Shown here: one piece after another, positions 16,082-24,318 of the stretch
How positions within the stretch are numbered: the stretch's first letter is position 1
Layout of the letters: every line of letters starts with the position of its first letter
Assembly: GCF_019737615.1 (NCBI RefSeq)
Contig: NZ_JAHKKS010000003.1
Span: 224,001 to 288,000, forward strand
DNA: 64,000 nucleotides
Source of the DNA: Sphingobium xanthum
Lineage (GTDB): Bacteria > Pseudomonadota > Alphaproteobacteria > Sphingomonadales > Sphingomonadaceae
Direction of reading: 5' to 3'
Translations under genes and position numbers: made by a program
The notes under the pieces: generated by a model
Told to the model about the DNA's origin: nothing
Databases searched by the model: none
What the model saw: only the letters and a program-made list of their open reading frames with translations

Positions 16082-18397
16082 GTGACCAACGAAGAAATTC
16101 AGGGGATTTTCTTTCTCGAGTGCGAGGAAGCCCTGACCGCCGCAGAGGCGGGCCTCGCTGCATGCCGCGAAGGCCGGCATGACGACGACACCGTCAACGG
16201 CGTCTTCCGCGCGGTCCACTCCATCAAGGGTGGCGCGGGCGCCTTCTGCTTCACTGCCTTGCAGGCATTCACGCACGGCTTCGAGACGACCTTGTCGGAC
16301 GTCCGCGACGGCATCCTGCCGATCGAGGACAGCCTCGTCGATCTGCTGCTGCGTGCGCTCGATATGCTGAACGACCATTTCCTGGCCGTGCGCGACGGCG
16401 CGCCGCTTCCGGACGACGCCGCGCTGCTCGCCGAGCTGGCAGCGGTTCTTGTCCAGGCTCCGGACGTTGCCGAGGAAACGCCGGCGGCTCCCGCCGCCGA
16501 GCCGGTCGTGGCTGAGCCCGTCGTGGCCGAGACCCCGGCCGCCGGGGACGACCTGGATTTCGACCTGGACAGCATGCTGGCGGGCATGGCCCTCGACGAT
16601 GTCGATCTTGAGGCGGCCGCTGCCGCGCCGGAAGCGGCGCAGGAGACGGTCCCGGGCTGGACATTGCTCATTCGTCCGCTGGACGCGGCCATGGCCAATG
16701 GCGGCGAACCCATATTGCTTCTGCGCGAGCTTGAGCGTCTGGGCGGCCAGTGCATCCACTGCGATGTGCAGGCGGTGCCGCATGTCGATGAGATCGACAC
16801 CACCGAGTCCAGCCTTGCCTGGACTTTCCTGTTCCCCGAAGCGCTCGATCGCAAGAAGGTCGAGGAAGTGTTCGACTTCGTGGGCGACGACTTCCAGCTG
16901 AGCTGGGACGTGCCGGTGCCCGCCGGCTTCTCGGCCGAAGCGGCATCGACGATCGATGTCGCCGAGACGATCGAAACGCCAGCGCCCGCGCCGGTCGCGG
17001 AGGCAGCACCGGTCGTCGCCATTGCGCCGGTGGCTGAACCGGTTGCTGAGGTCAAGCCGACAGCGGCGGCGCCTGCGCCTGCGCCTGCCCCCGAACCGGT
17101 CGTGACGCCCGTGCCCGCCGCCCAGGCAGAGCCCGTCGCGGCGCAACCCGCGCCCGCGCCTGCCGCGGCCGCCGAAGCTGCCACCGGCGACAAGGGCGCG
17201 GCTCCTGCGGCGGCAACGGGTGCGTCTCAGTCGATCCGCATCGATCTGTTCAAGCTCGACCGCCTCATCGATACCGTCGGCGAGCTGGTGATCGCGCAGG
17301 CAATGATGGCCCAGCGCCTCGCCTGGGCCGGCACGGCCGCAGTGGAAGAACTGGCGACGCTCGAAAGCCTGACGCGCGACATTCAGGAAAGCGCCATGGC
17401 GATCCGCGCGCAGCCGATCGGCTCGGTGTTCAGCCGCGTGCCGAGGATGCTGCGCGAACTGCAGACCTCCACCGGCAAGCGCGTGCGGCTCGAAATGCAG
17501 GGCGAAGCCACCGAACTCGACAAGACGGTGATCGAGCGGCTCGGCGAGCCCCTGACACACCTCATCCGCAACGCCGTCGATCACGGCCTCGAGACGCCCG
17601 AGGAGCGCATTGCCGCCGGCAAGCCCGGCGAGGGCGTCCTCACGCTCTCCGCCGAACAGCGCAGCGGCCGGATCCTCATCAAGGTGAGCGACGACGGCAA
17701 GGGCATCGATCGCAAGCGCGTGCTGGCCAAGGCGGTCGAGCGCGGGCTGGTCTCGCCCGAGGCGCAGATGAGCGACGAGGATATCGACAATCTGATCTTC
17801 GCGCCCGGCTTCTCGACGGCGGCGACCATTTCCAACATTTCCGGCCGCGGCGTCGGCATGGATGTGGTCCGCCAGAATGTGAAGGATCTGGGCGGCCGCA
17901 TCAGCATTGAATCGCATCCCGGCAAGGGCAGCTGCTTCACGCTCGCGCTGCCGCTGACATTGGCGATCTCGGATGGCATGATCGTGTCGGTCGGCGACCA
18001 GACGCTGGTCGTGCCGCTGGCCCATGTGGTCGAGAGCTTGCGTCCGCGCCCTGAGGAAGTGGCCAGCATGGGCGCCTCGCGTCAGATGCTGAACGTGCGC
18101 GGCAAGTTCATTCCGATCCTGCCACTCCTGGAAAATGTCGGCGCGATCGGCGCGCAGACCGATCCGACGGAGGCGGTGCTCGTCATCGTCGATACCGAAT
18201 CCGCCGGCCAGGCCGCCTTGCTGGTCGACAATATCCGCGATCAGCGCCAGTTCGTGATCAAGAGCCTGGATACGCATTATCGCCCGGTCAACGGCGTTGC
18301 CGGCGCCACGATCCTCGGTGACGGGCGCGTCGCGCTCATCCTCGATGTCGACTCGCTGGTGGCTGATGCCGTCGCGACCCGGCGTCTTGCCGCATGA
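16082..18397 (+). CDS. cheA: Chemotaxis histidine kinase CheA
   Basis: 771 aa from a GTG start at 16082, preceded by GAGG. HPt domain with phospho-accepting His46 in FRAVHSIKGGAGAF; a P2-like CheY/CheB-binding region at ~200-285; a ~120-residue Ala/Pro-rich linker; P3 dimerisation helices from ~380; P4 kinase with N box NAVDHGLE (~497), G1 DDGKGID and G2 GRGVGMDVV; and a CheW-like P5 at the C-terminus. Autophosphorylates in complex with chemoreceptors and CheW, passing phosphate to CheY and CheB. cheR overlaps its stop by 4 bases. Confidence 0.97.
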   Translation: MTNEEIQGIFFLECEEALTAAEAGLAACREGRHDDDTVNGVFRAVHSIKGGAGAFCFTALQAFTHGFETTLSDVRDGILPIEDSLVDLLLRALDMLNDHFLAVRDGAPLPDDAALLAELAAVLVQAPDVAEETPAAPAAEPVVAEPVVAETPAAGDDLDFDLDSMLAGMALDDVDLEAAAAAPEAAQETVPGWTLLIRPLDAAMANGGEPILLLRELERLGGQCIHCDVQAVPHVDEIDTTESSLAWTFLFPEALDRKKVEEVFDFVGDDFQLSWDVPVPAGFSAEAASTIDVAETIETPAPAPVAEAAPVVAIAPVAEPVAEVKPTAAAPAPAPAPEPVVTPVPAAQAEPVAAQPAPAPAAAAEAATGDKGAAPAAATGASQSIRIDLFKLDRLIDTVGELVIAQAMMAQRLAWAGTAAVEELATLESLTRDIQESAMAIRAQPIGSVFSRVPRMLRELQTSTGKRVRLEMQGEATELDKTVIERLGEPLTHLIRNAVDHGLETPEERIAAGKPGEGVLTLSAEQRSGRILIKVSDDGKGIDRKRVLAKAVERGLVSPEAQMSDEDIDNLIFAPGFSTAATISNISGRGVGMDVVRQNVKDLGGRISIESHPGKGSCFTLALPLTLAISDGMIVSVGDQTLVVPLAHVVESLRPRPEEVASMGASRQMLNVRGKFIPILPLLENVGAIGAQTDPTEAVLVIVDTESAGQAALLVDNIRDQRQFVIKSLDTHYRPVNGVAGATILGDGRVALILDVDSLVADAVATRRLAA

Positions 18398-19257
18398 ACG
18401 CGCCCGCATTCCAGAGTCCGCCCGGCGTCAGTTCGCAAATCTACGGCGAAGCTGATTTCGAGGCGATCCGCGCGATCATCCACCGCGAGGCGGGCATCGC
18501 GCTCGAGCGCAGCAAGGCCATGCTGGTCTATTCCCGGCTGGCCCCGCTGGTGCGCTCATCCAACAGCGCGACCTTTGCGAACTATATCAAGCTGATCGAG
18601 TCCGATGCGACGGAGCGGCACCAGACCGTCTGCGCACTCACGACCAACCACACCTTCTTCTATCGCGAAGCGCATCATTTCGATCATCTCCGCGATGTTT
18701 CGCGGCCGATGCTGATGTCGCAGATCGCCCATGGCGATCCGGTGCGCATCTGGTCGGCCGGCAGCTCCAGCGGCGAGGAAGGCTATTCGATCCTGATGAC
18801 CTTGCTCGGCCCGGACAAGGCCGATGCGCGGCGGATCTTCAACAGCGATTTCCTGATGCTCGGCACCGATCTGGCCGATCATGCCGTCGCAGGCGCGCGC
18901 GCCGCGCGCTATGCGGCCAATGCGGTCGATCCGGTGCCCGAGGCGCTGCGCAACTTGTGGACCGAGCGCGACGGCAATGCCGTCCAGATCAAGCAGGAAG
19001 TGCGCGATCTTGCAAAATTCCTGCCGCTGAACCTGCTCGGACCGTGGCCGATGAAGCGGCAGTTCGACATCATCTTCTGCCGCAATGTGATGATCTATTT
19101 CGATCAGCCGACCAAGGAGCGCCTCGTGGCGCGCTTCGCCGAGGCCCTGCGGCCCGGCGGTTTTCTCTACATCGGCCATAGCGAGCGCGTGACCGGACAA
19201 GCGAGCGCGATGCTCGAGCCGGCCGGCAACACGATTTACGTCAGGGGGACCAAATGA
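18394..19257 (+). CDS. cheR: Chemoreceptor methyltransferase CheR
   Basis: 287 aa, starting at an ATGA overlap with cheA and ending in an ATGA overlap with cheB, so translation is coupled. N-terminal helical domain, then the SAM-binding fold with RIWSAGSSSGEEGYSI and FDIIFCRNVMIYFD, both diagnostic of CheR. Uses S-adenosylmethionine to methylate glutamates on chemoreceptors in adaptation. Two chemoreceptors here end in xWxxF motifs that could dock it. Confidence 0.97.
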   Translation: MNAPAFQSPPGVSSQIYGEADFEAIRAIIHREAGIALERSKAMLVYSRLAPLVRSSNSATFANYIKLIESDATERHQTVCALTTNHTFFYREAHHFDHLRDVSRPMLMSQIAHGDPVRIWSAGSSSGEEGYSILMTLLGPDKADARRIFNSDFLMLGTDLADHAVAGARAARYAANAVDPVPEALRNLWTERDGNAVQIKQEVRDLAKFLPLNLLGPWPMKRQFDIIFCRNVMIYFDQPTKERLVARFAEALRPGGFLYIGHSERVTGQASAMLEPAGNTIYVRGTK

Positions 19258-20309
19258 GCATTCGCGTCCTGATCGTCGATGATTCAGCGACGATGCGCGC
19301 CGTCCTCACGCAATTGCTGGGGGGAGAGCGAGACATCGAGGTGGTTGGGACCGCCGCGGATGCCATGGAAGCTCGCGTCAAGATCAAGGAACTCGATCCG
19401 GACGTCGTGACCCTGGACATCGAGATGCCCGGCATGAGCGGCCTCGAGTTCCTCGAGAAGCTGATGCGCCTGCGCCCGACGCCGGTGGTGATCGTTTCGG
19501 GCCTGACGCAGAAGGGCGCCGACGCCACCGCGCAGGCGCTCGCGATCGGTGCCATAGACTGCTACGCAAAGCCTGACGGCAGCGCGGGCGCCTTGCTGAA
19601 GGGTGACAATGGCGAGCTCGCCAGCCGGATCCGGGTCGCGGCTTCCAGCCGCCGTCGCACCCCGACCGCGCCGCTCTCTGCCGCGCCGAGCGTTGCCGCG
19701 CTGAGCGTTGCCGCACCGAGCGCGGTTCGCCACGGCAAGACGGACCTCATCGCCATCGGTTCCTCCACCGGCGGCGTGGAAGCGTTGCAAACGCTGCTGA
19801 CCGAATTCCCGGAAGATTGCCCGCCGACGGTGATCGTCCAGCACATCAACGCCAATTTCGCCGGCGCCGTCGCACGCCGCCTGGATGGCCTCTGCCGTCC
19901 GCGCGTCCAGCTTGCCGACGCGGACCTGCCGCTGCGGCAGGGCCATATCTATTTCGCGCCGACCAATGAACTGCATTTCCGCGTCACGGGCGGCAATCCC
20001 GGCTTCGTCGCCAAATTGCGCCAGGGCGATCCGATTTCCGGTCATCGGCCGAGCGTCGATGCCCTGTTCCAATCCGTTGCAGACGTGGCGGGCGCTCGCG
20101 CCGTCGGCATCCTGCTGACCGGCATGGGCAGCGATGGCGCGAACGGCCTGCTCGCCATGCATCGCGCCGGCGCCTTCACGATCGCGCAAGACCAGGCGAG
20201 TTGCACGGTGTTCGGCATGCCGCGCGCGGCGATCGCGCTCGGCGCGGCTTCGCAAGTGCTGCCGCTCACGCAGATCGCCTCGCGCGTGCTGTCCATGGTG
20301 ACCGCATGA
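19254..20309 (+). CDS. cheB: Chemotaxis response regulator methylesterase CheB
   Basis: 351 aa. Receiver domain with phospho-acceptor Asp55 (LDIEMPGMSG), a short linker of Ala/Pro/Ser, and a complete C-terminal esterase: IGSSTGGVEA (catalytic Ser171), VQHINANF (His197) and GMGSDG (Asp294). Removes methyl groups from, and deamidates, chemoreceptors when phosphorylated by CheA. Overlaps cheR and cheD by 4 bases each. It is the catalytically intact partner of the degenerate CheB-like protein at 21740. Confidence 0.97.
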   Translation: MSIRVLIVDDSATMRAVLTQLLGGERDIEVVGTAADAMEARVKIKELDPDVVTLDIEMPGMSGLEFLEKLMRLRPTPVVIVSGLTQKGADATAQALAIGAIDCYAKPDGSAGALLKGDNGELASRIRVAASSRRRTPTAPLSAAPSVAALSVAAPSAVRHGKTDLIAIGSSTGGVEALQTLLTEFPEDCPPTVIVQHINANFAGAVARRLDGLCRPRVQLADADLPLRQGHIYFAPTNELHFRVTGGNPGFVAKLRQGDPISGHRPSVDALFQSVADVAGARAVGILLTGMGSDGANGLLAMHRAGAFTIAQDQASCTVFGMPRAAIALGAASQVLPLTQIASRVLSMVTA

Positions 20310-20857
20310 CCATTCAGCGCCCCGTCAGCGACGGCCTGAAGCGGCTCAGCGTCATGCAGGGCAATGTCGAGATCAGCCGCGCCACAGACGTCATGATGAC
20401 GACGGTGCTCGGCAGCTGCGTGGCATGCTGCATGTTCGACCCGGTCATGCGCGTCGGCGGCATGAACCACTTCCTGCTTTCCGAGCCGGGACCGGCCGAA
20501 GGCTCGGTCAAGGTCGACGAGCATTATGGCGTGTATCTGATGGAAGTGCTGATCAACGGCATGTTGAGCCAGGGCGTACGCAAGCAGAGCATCAAGGCGC
20601 ACCTCTATGGCGGCGCCAATCTGCACGCGAACATGCAGAAGATCGGCTCGGCCAATGCGCAGTTCGCCCAGGACTTCCTCGCGCGGGAAAATATTCAGCT
20701 ATTTCATATGGATCTTGGCGGCACGACGGCGCGGCGCGTGGACTTCATTCCCGCGCAAGGCCGGGTCCGTTGCCGGGTTCTCAAGGAACAGGTCGAAGTC
20801 GCGCGTCCGGTGCTCCAGCGGCCTGCGACTGATCGTGGCGATGTTGAACTTTTTTAA
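20306..20857 (+). CDS. cheD: Chemoreceptor glutamine deamidase CheD
   Basis: 183 aa from the ATG at 20306 within the ATGA overlap with cheB. The active-site motif VLGSCVACCMFDP (Cys38), GGMNH (His55) and Thr near residue 32 give the Thr-Cys-His triad of CheD. It converts specific glutamines of chemoreceptors to glutamate so that CheR can methylate them. Followed 23 bases later by cheY; TTAACCAT near its stop resembles a CtrA half-site. Confidence 0.95.
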   Translation: MTIQRPVSDGLKRLSVMQGNVEISRATDVMMTTVLGSCVACCMFDPVMRVGGMNHFLLSEPGPAEGSVKVDEHYGVYLMEVLINGMLSQGVRKQSIKAHLYGGANLHANMQKIGSANAQFAQDFLARENIQLFHMDLGGTTARRVDFIPAQGRVRCRVLKEQVEVARPVLQRPATDRGDVELF

Positions 20858-20880
20858 CCATTTCCGGGTAGGGGTTAGGC

Positions 20881-21243
20881 ATGATCAAAGTTTTCACAGT
20901 CGATGACAGCGCCAGCATGCGTGCGCTTCTGCTTCACGCGCTTACGGGGCACGGGTTCGCGGTCGATCAGGCCGAGCACGGGCTGGCCGCGCTCGAGTGG
21001 CTGAAGGACAATGAGCCCGATGTCATCATCACCGACATCAACATGCCGAAGCTGGACGGCTTCGGCCTGATCGAGAAACTTCGGGCCGACGAGCGCCATC
21101 GCGACCGTCCGATCCTCGTGCTCACAACCGAGAGTTCCGACGAGAAAAAGGCGCGTGCGCGCGCTGCCGGGGCGACGGGCTGGATCGTGAAGCCCTTTGA
21201 CGCGGAAAAGCTGGCGAGCGCCGTGCGGCGCGTCTCCCATTGA
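20881..21243 (+). CDS. cheY: Chemotaxis response regulator CheY
   Basis: 120 aa, a single receiver domain: acidic pocket DD at 8-9, phospho-acceptor Asp52 (ITDINMPKLDGF), switch Thr in VLTTES, and Lys in VKPFD. No output domain, so it is the diffusible messenger that would bind the flagellar motor. Only one CheY is seen and no CheZ. GGTAGGGG precedes the ATG loosely. Confidence 0.95.
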   Translation: MIKVFTVDDSASMRALLLHALTGHGFAVDQAEHGLAALEWLKDNEPDVIITDINMPKLDGFGLIEKLRADERHRDRPILVLTTESSDEKKARARAAGATGWIVKPFDAEKLASAVRRVSH

Positions 21244-21274
21244 ACATCATCACCCCATTGGCCGGAGCAAAGAG

Positions 21275-21715
21275 ATGAACAGGCAATTGATCACGTTCGA
21301 GGTCGAAAACCAGATCTTCGGCATCGACATCATGGCGATCCGCGAAATTCGCGCATGGACGCCCACGACGCGCTTGCCGCATGTACCGCACTATATTGCC
21401 GGTGTGGTCAATCTGCGCGGCACGGTGCTGCCGGTGTTCGACCTCGCCGCCCGGCTGGGCTGGCGCACGACCGAACCCACGGCGCGGCATGTCATCATCG
21501 TCACGCAGGTGAACGAGCAATTCCGCGGGCTGACCGTCGATGCCGTCAGCGACATCGCCACCATCGACAGCGAATCGCTGCAGCCGCCGCCGGCCACGAG
21601 CCAGGACTCGGTCGTGCCGTTCCTGGAAGGCCTGGTCGCCATCGATGAGCGCATGGTCATGGTCCTGAACCTGCCGTCGCTGACGACAGATTTCGATCTG
21701 CGCGAGGCAGCCTAA
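21275..21715 (+). CDS. cheW: Chemotaxis coupling protein CheW
   Basis: 146 aa from the ATG at 21275, with GGAG 11 bases upstream. The sequence QLITFEVENQIFGIDIMAIREIRAW and VVNLRGTVLPVFDLAARLG is the standard CheW beta-barrel. It links chemoreceptor tips to the P5 domain of CheA. A longer open frame from 21197 overlaps cheY and is not used here. Confidence 0.96.
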   Translation: MNRQLITFEVENQIFGIDIMAIREIRAWTPTTRLPHVPHYIAGVVNLRGTVLPVFDLAARLGWRTTEPTARHVIIVTQVNEQFRGLTVDAVSDIATIDSESLQPPPATSQDSVVPFLEGLVAIDERMVMVLNLPSLTTDFDLREAA

Positions 21716-21739
21716 ACCTAGAACGGGGACGCAAAAACA

Positions 21740-22789
21740 ATGGTTACCAAGGTACTCGTGGTCGACGATTCGATCACAATGCGGGCACTCTTCACGAACG
21801 CGCTCGAAAACGGCAAGGATCTCGTGGTCGTCGGCGCTGCCAATGGCGCGGACGAAGCGCGCGACATGATCAAGGAATACAAGCCCGACGTCATCACCCT
21901 GGACATTGAAATGCCGGGCATGAACGGGATCGAGTTTCTGAAGGAAATCATGTCGACCGACCCACTGCCGGTCGTGATGCTCTCCACGCTGACCCAGAAA
22001 GGCGCCGAAGTTTCGTTGATGGCGCTGGAAATGGGCGCGGTCGATTGTTTCCCCAAACCGACCAAGACCTCGATGGAGGAATTTGAGGCGATCTCGGGCA
22101 AGCTGCGCAAGGTCGTGCTGACCGCCGCCAAGTCGAACCTCGAAGCGCGGCTCAAGCCGACCGCGAAGGCGGCCATCAACTCCGGCGAACCCCAGCCCTA
22201 TCGCTGGGACGGTTCGCTGGTGACGATCGTCGGCGGGATGGGCGCCATCGAGGCGGCTTCGGAGATGCTGACGGCGTTCCCCGCCAATTGCCCGCCGACC
22301 ATCCTCATGCTCGAGGTGGACGAAGGCCTCGGCGTGCCGTTCGCAGCGCGTCTCGCCAAGCAGATCGCACCGGAAGTCAAGGTCGCCACCGATGGCATCG
22401 AGTTGCAGCCGGGCACCGTCTATGTCGCGGCCGATCCGACCAAGCACATCGTCGTGGACCGCTGGCCGAACGGAGCGATCCGCTTCGTCGATCGCGATCC
22501 GGTCAATGGCCACCGGCCGTCGGGCGACCTGCTGTTCGCCTCCGTCGCGAAAACCGCCGGCGCGAAGGCTACGGCCGTCATGCTCTCGGGCGGCGGTCAG
22601 GACGGCGCGGCCGGCCTCGGCGCGATCAACGCCATCAAGGGCCGTGCGCTTGCGCAGGATCCCAAAACCGCGCTGGTGAGCGAACGGATCGATGCCGCCC
22701 GGATAAAGTGCCCCGCGACCAGGACGCTCCCCGCGGAAACGCTCGGTCGCTACATCATTCGGGGCGACGATGAAGCCGTCGCCGCCTGA
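21740..22789 (+). CDS. CheB-like response regulator with degenerate methylesterase domain
   Basis: 349 aa. The receiver is intact (DD at 9-10, Asp55 in LDIEMPGMNG, Lys in PKP). The C-terminal half aligns throughout with the esterase of the CheB at 19254, but the catalytic Ser is Gly166 (IVGGMGAIEA for IGSSTGGVEA) and the catalytic His is Glu192 (LEVDEG for QHINANF); only the Asp of GGGQDG (288) remains. It cannot use the CheB mechanism, so it is probably a phosphate sink or a receptor-binding decoy/regulator. Last but one gene of the che operon, 24 bases after cheW. The frame is intact with no sign of decay, arguing for function. Confidence 0.9.
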   Translation: MVTKVLVVDDSITMRALFTNALENGKDLVVVGAANGADEARDMIKEYKPDVITLDIEMPGMNGIEFLKEIMSTDPLPVVMLSTLTQKGAEVSLMALEMGAVDCFPKPTKTSMEEFEAISGKLRKVVLTAAKSNLEARLKPTAKAAINSGEPQPYRWDGSLVTIVGGMGAIEAASEMLTAFPANCPPTILMLEVDEGLGVPFAARLAKQIAPEVKVATDGIELQPGTVYVAADPTKHIVVDRWPNGAIRFVDRDPVNGHRPSGDLLFASVAKTAGAKATAVMLSGGGQDGAAGLGAINAIKGRALAQDPKTALVSERIDAARIKCPATRTLPAETLGRYIIRGDDEAVAA

Positions 22790-22811
22790 GATTTTCGTCG
22801 GCACTCCAGTG

Positions 22812-23078
22812 ATGTGTATGGATATGCGGGATCGGCTTGCCGCCGAACTCGATCGCATGTGCCACGATGTCGAGCGGATGGGCGCACTGCTGTGCGGAGA
22901 TCCGGCAGTCGCATCGCGACATATGGACACGCTGCAGGAACTCGACCTGCTCATGCAGCGCCAGCAGGGCATTGCCGCCGTGCTGCGAGCGACGGACTTC
23001 TGGGATGCCGCTGCCAATAGTCCGCTTGGCGATCTCGCCCTGCGTCTGGCCGAGCCCGGTCAGTCGCAGAACATGTGA
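22812..23078 (+). CDS. Uncharacterised small helical protein at the end of the che operon
   Basis: 88 aa from ATG 22812; an ATG at 22770 inside the preceding gene would add 14 residues. The sequence is rich in Leu, Arg, Asp and Met (MRDRLAAELDRMCHDVERMGALL) and looks all-helical, without export signal or known motif. It follows the CheB-like gene closely and is succeeded by a terminator-like hairpin, so it belongs to the operon. It might be an accessory chemotaxis factor; that rests on position alone. Confidence 0.6.
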   Translation: MCMDMRDRLAAELDRMCHDVERMGALLCGDPAVASRHMDTLQELDLLMQRQQGIAAVLRATDFWDAAANSPLGDLALRLAEPGQSQNM

Positions 23079-23116
23079 TCCGAGACACAGCGTCTCGCAC
23101 GCCTGATATTCGAAGC

Positions 23117-23144
23117 GCGCCGCCCGACGCCAGCCGGGCGGCGC
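23117..23144 (+). terminator. Hairpin ending the che operon
   Basis: A perfect 10-bp GC stem (23117-23126 with 23135-23144) and an 8-base loop are followed by TCTCTCGTTT, a weak T-rich tail. Confidence 0.65.
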
Positions 23145-23216
23145 TCTCTCGTTTCATGCGCTGCACTTGCACGCAGCCCTTTGTCGGGACGCCTGTCGCT
23201 TGATAAACAGGCGCGC

Positions 23217-23642
23217 ATGGGGCGAACGACGATCTGGCGGATGGCGGGCTATGGAGCGTTGCTCGCCGCCGGCACCCTCGTCCTGCAAGGGCTCGACTAT
23301 CTCTGGCTCGCCCGCACGCAGAGCCTCGCCATCTACATCTTCCTGATCGCCGCCCTGTTCCTCGGCATCGGCGTCGCGGTCGGCGCGAGCGCGCTGCGCC
23401 GGCCGGCGCCGCTTCCTTTCGACGGTAATCCGCAGGCACTCGCCAGTCTCGGCATCAGCCCGCGCGAGCTTGCCGTTCTCAAGGAGCTGGCGGCCGGGCA
23501 CAGCAACAAGGAAATTGCCGACCGGCTGCATGTCTCGCCGCACACGGTAAAGAGTCATGTCGGTCGCCTCTTCGAGAAGCTGGCCGCCAGGCGCCGCACG
23601 GACGCAATCCAGCGGGCGCGCGAGCTCGGCATCATTCCCTGA
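23217..23642 (+). CDS. Membrane-tethered LuxR-type regulator
   Basis: 141 aa from the ATG at 23217; a TTG at 23181 would add 12 residues. Two membrane helices (~10-29 and ~36-56) come first, then a LuxR/GerE helix-turn-helix: LTPREL-like ISPRELAVLKELAAGHSNKEIADRL and VSPHTVKSHVGRLFEKL. There is no receiver domain, so any signal must come through the membrane segment. It is followed by a DUF4199 membrane protein gene; this pair recurs in sphingomonads and is likely functional. Confidence 0.88.
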   Translation: MGRTTIWRMAGYGALLAAGTLVLQGLDYLWLARTQSLAIYIFLIAALFLGIGVAVGASALRRPAPLPFDGNPQALASLGISPRELAVLKELAAGHSNKEIADRLHVSPHTVKSHVGRLFEKLAARRRTDAIQRARELGIIP

Positions 23643-23754
23643 AAATCGCGTCCGCCATATGGGCTAGCGCTGCAGAATCACCCTTTCGGGCGATTGATTT
23701 CGCAAGGCTTCATGCGCCTCTTCGCGCCATCAGCAGAGGACAGGAGACAGGAAC

Positions 23755-24291
23755 ATGCTGCGCGACATACTAAAATACGGAATCATCGGGGGCGTCATCG
23801 TCGGCGTGCTGATGGCCATGACCATTCCCTTCGCCAAGGACCTCAGTGGCGCCTGGGGCATGGCGATCGGCTATTCGACGATGCTGATCGCGCTGAGCAC
23901 GGTGTTCGTCGCGATCAAGCGTCGGCGGGACGAGCAGGGCGGCGTCATCGGCTTCTGGGCAGGCTTCGGTCTGGGTCTCGGCATCAGCATCGTTGCCGGC
24001 ATCCTCTATGTGCTGTCCTGGGAAGTGCTCCGGCCGCTGCTGCCGGGCGACTTCATCGGCGACTATGTGAACGGTGCCATTGCCGCCGAGAAGGCGAAGG
24101 GCGTGAGCGCCGAGGCGCTTGCGACATTCACGGCGGAGATGCGGAAACTCCAGAGCGACTATGCCAATCCGCTGTTTCGCCTGCCGATCACCTTCACCGA
24201 GATTTTTCCGGTCGGCGTGCTCGTCTCGCTGATCAGCGCCGCGCTGCTGCACAATCCCCGCTTCTTGCCGGGACGCAAGCCGGCATCCTAA
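23755..24291 (+). CDS. DUF4199 membrane protein
   Basis: 178 aa with four hydrophobic helices (~8-26, ~35-53, ~65-88, ~150-170) and a soluble loop between the third and fourth (GDFIGDYVNGAIAAEKAKGVSAEALA...). AGGAGACAGG lies 8 bases before the ATG. The pattern fits the DUF4199 family of inner-membrane proteins of unknown role. It follows the membrane-tethered LuxR regulator by 112 bases and could be its target or sensor partner. Confidence 0.8.
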   Translation: MLRDILKYGIIGGVIVGVLMAMTIPFAKDLSGAWGMAIGYSTMLIALSTVFVAIKRRRDEQGGVIGFWAGFGLGLGISIVAGILYVLSWEVLRPLLPGDFIGDYVNGAIAAEKAKGVSAEALATFTAEMRKLQSDYANPLFRLPITFTEIFPVGVLVSLISAALLHNPRFLPGRKPAS

Positions 24292-24318
24292 GCGACCGCA
24301 TTCCGGGCTGAGCCGGAC

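Noticed and set aside
14304-16163. 619-aa minus-strand open frame across the chemoreceptor and STAS genes
   Set aside because: Antisense with no recognisable domain.
16058-18409. 783-aa minus-strand open frame opposite cheA
   Set aside because: The translation is Arg/His/Gly-rich with no domain, and cheA on the plus strand is unambiguous.
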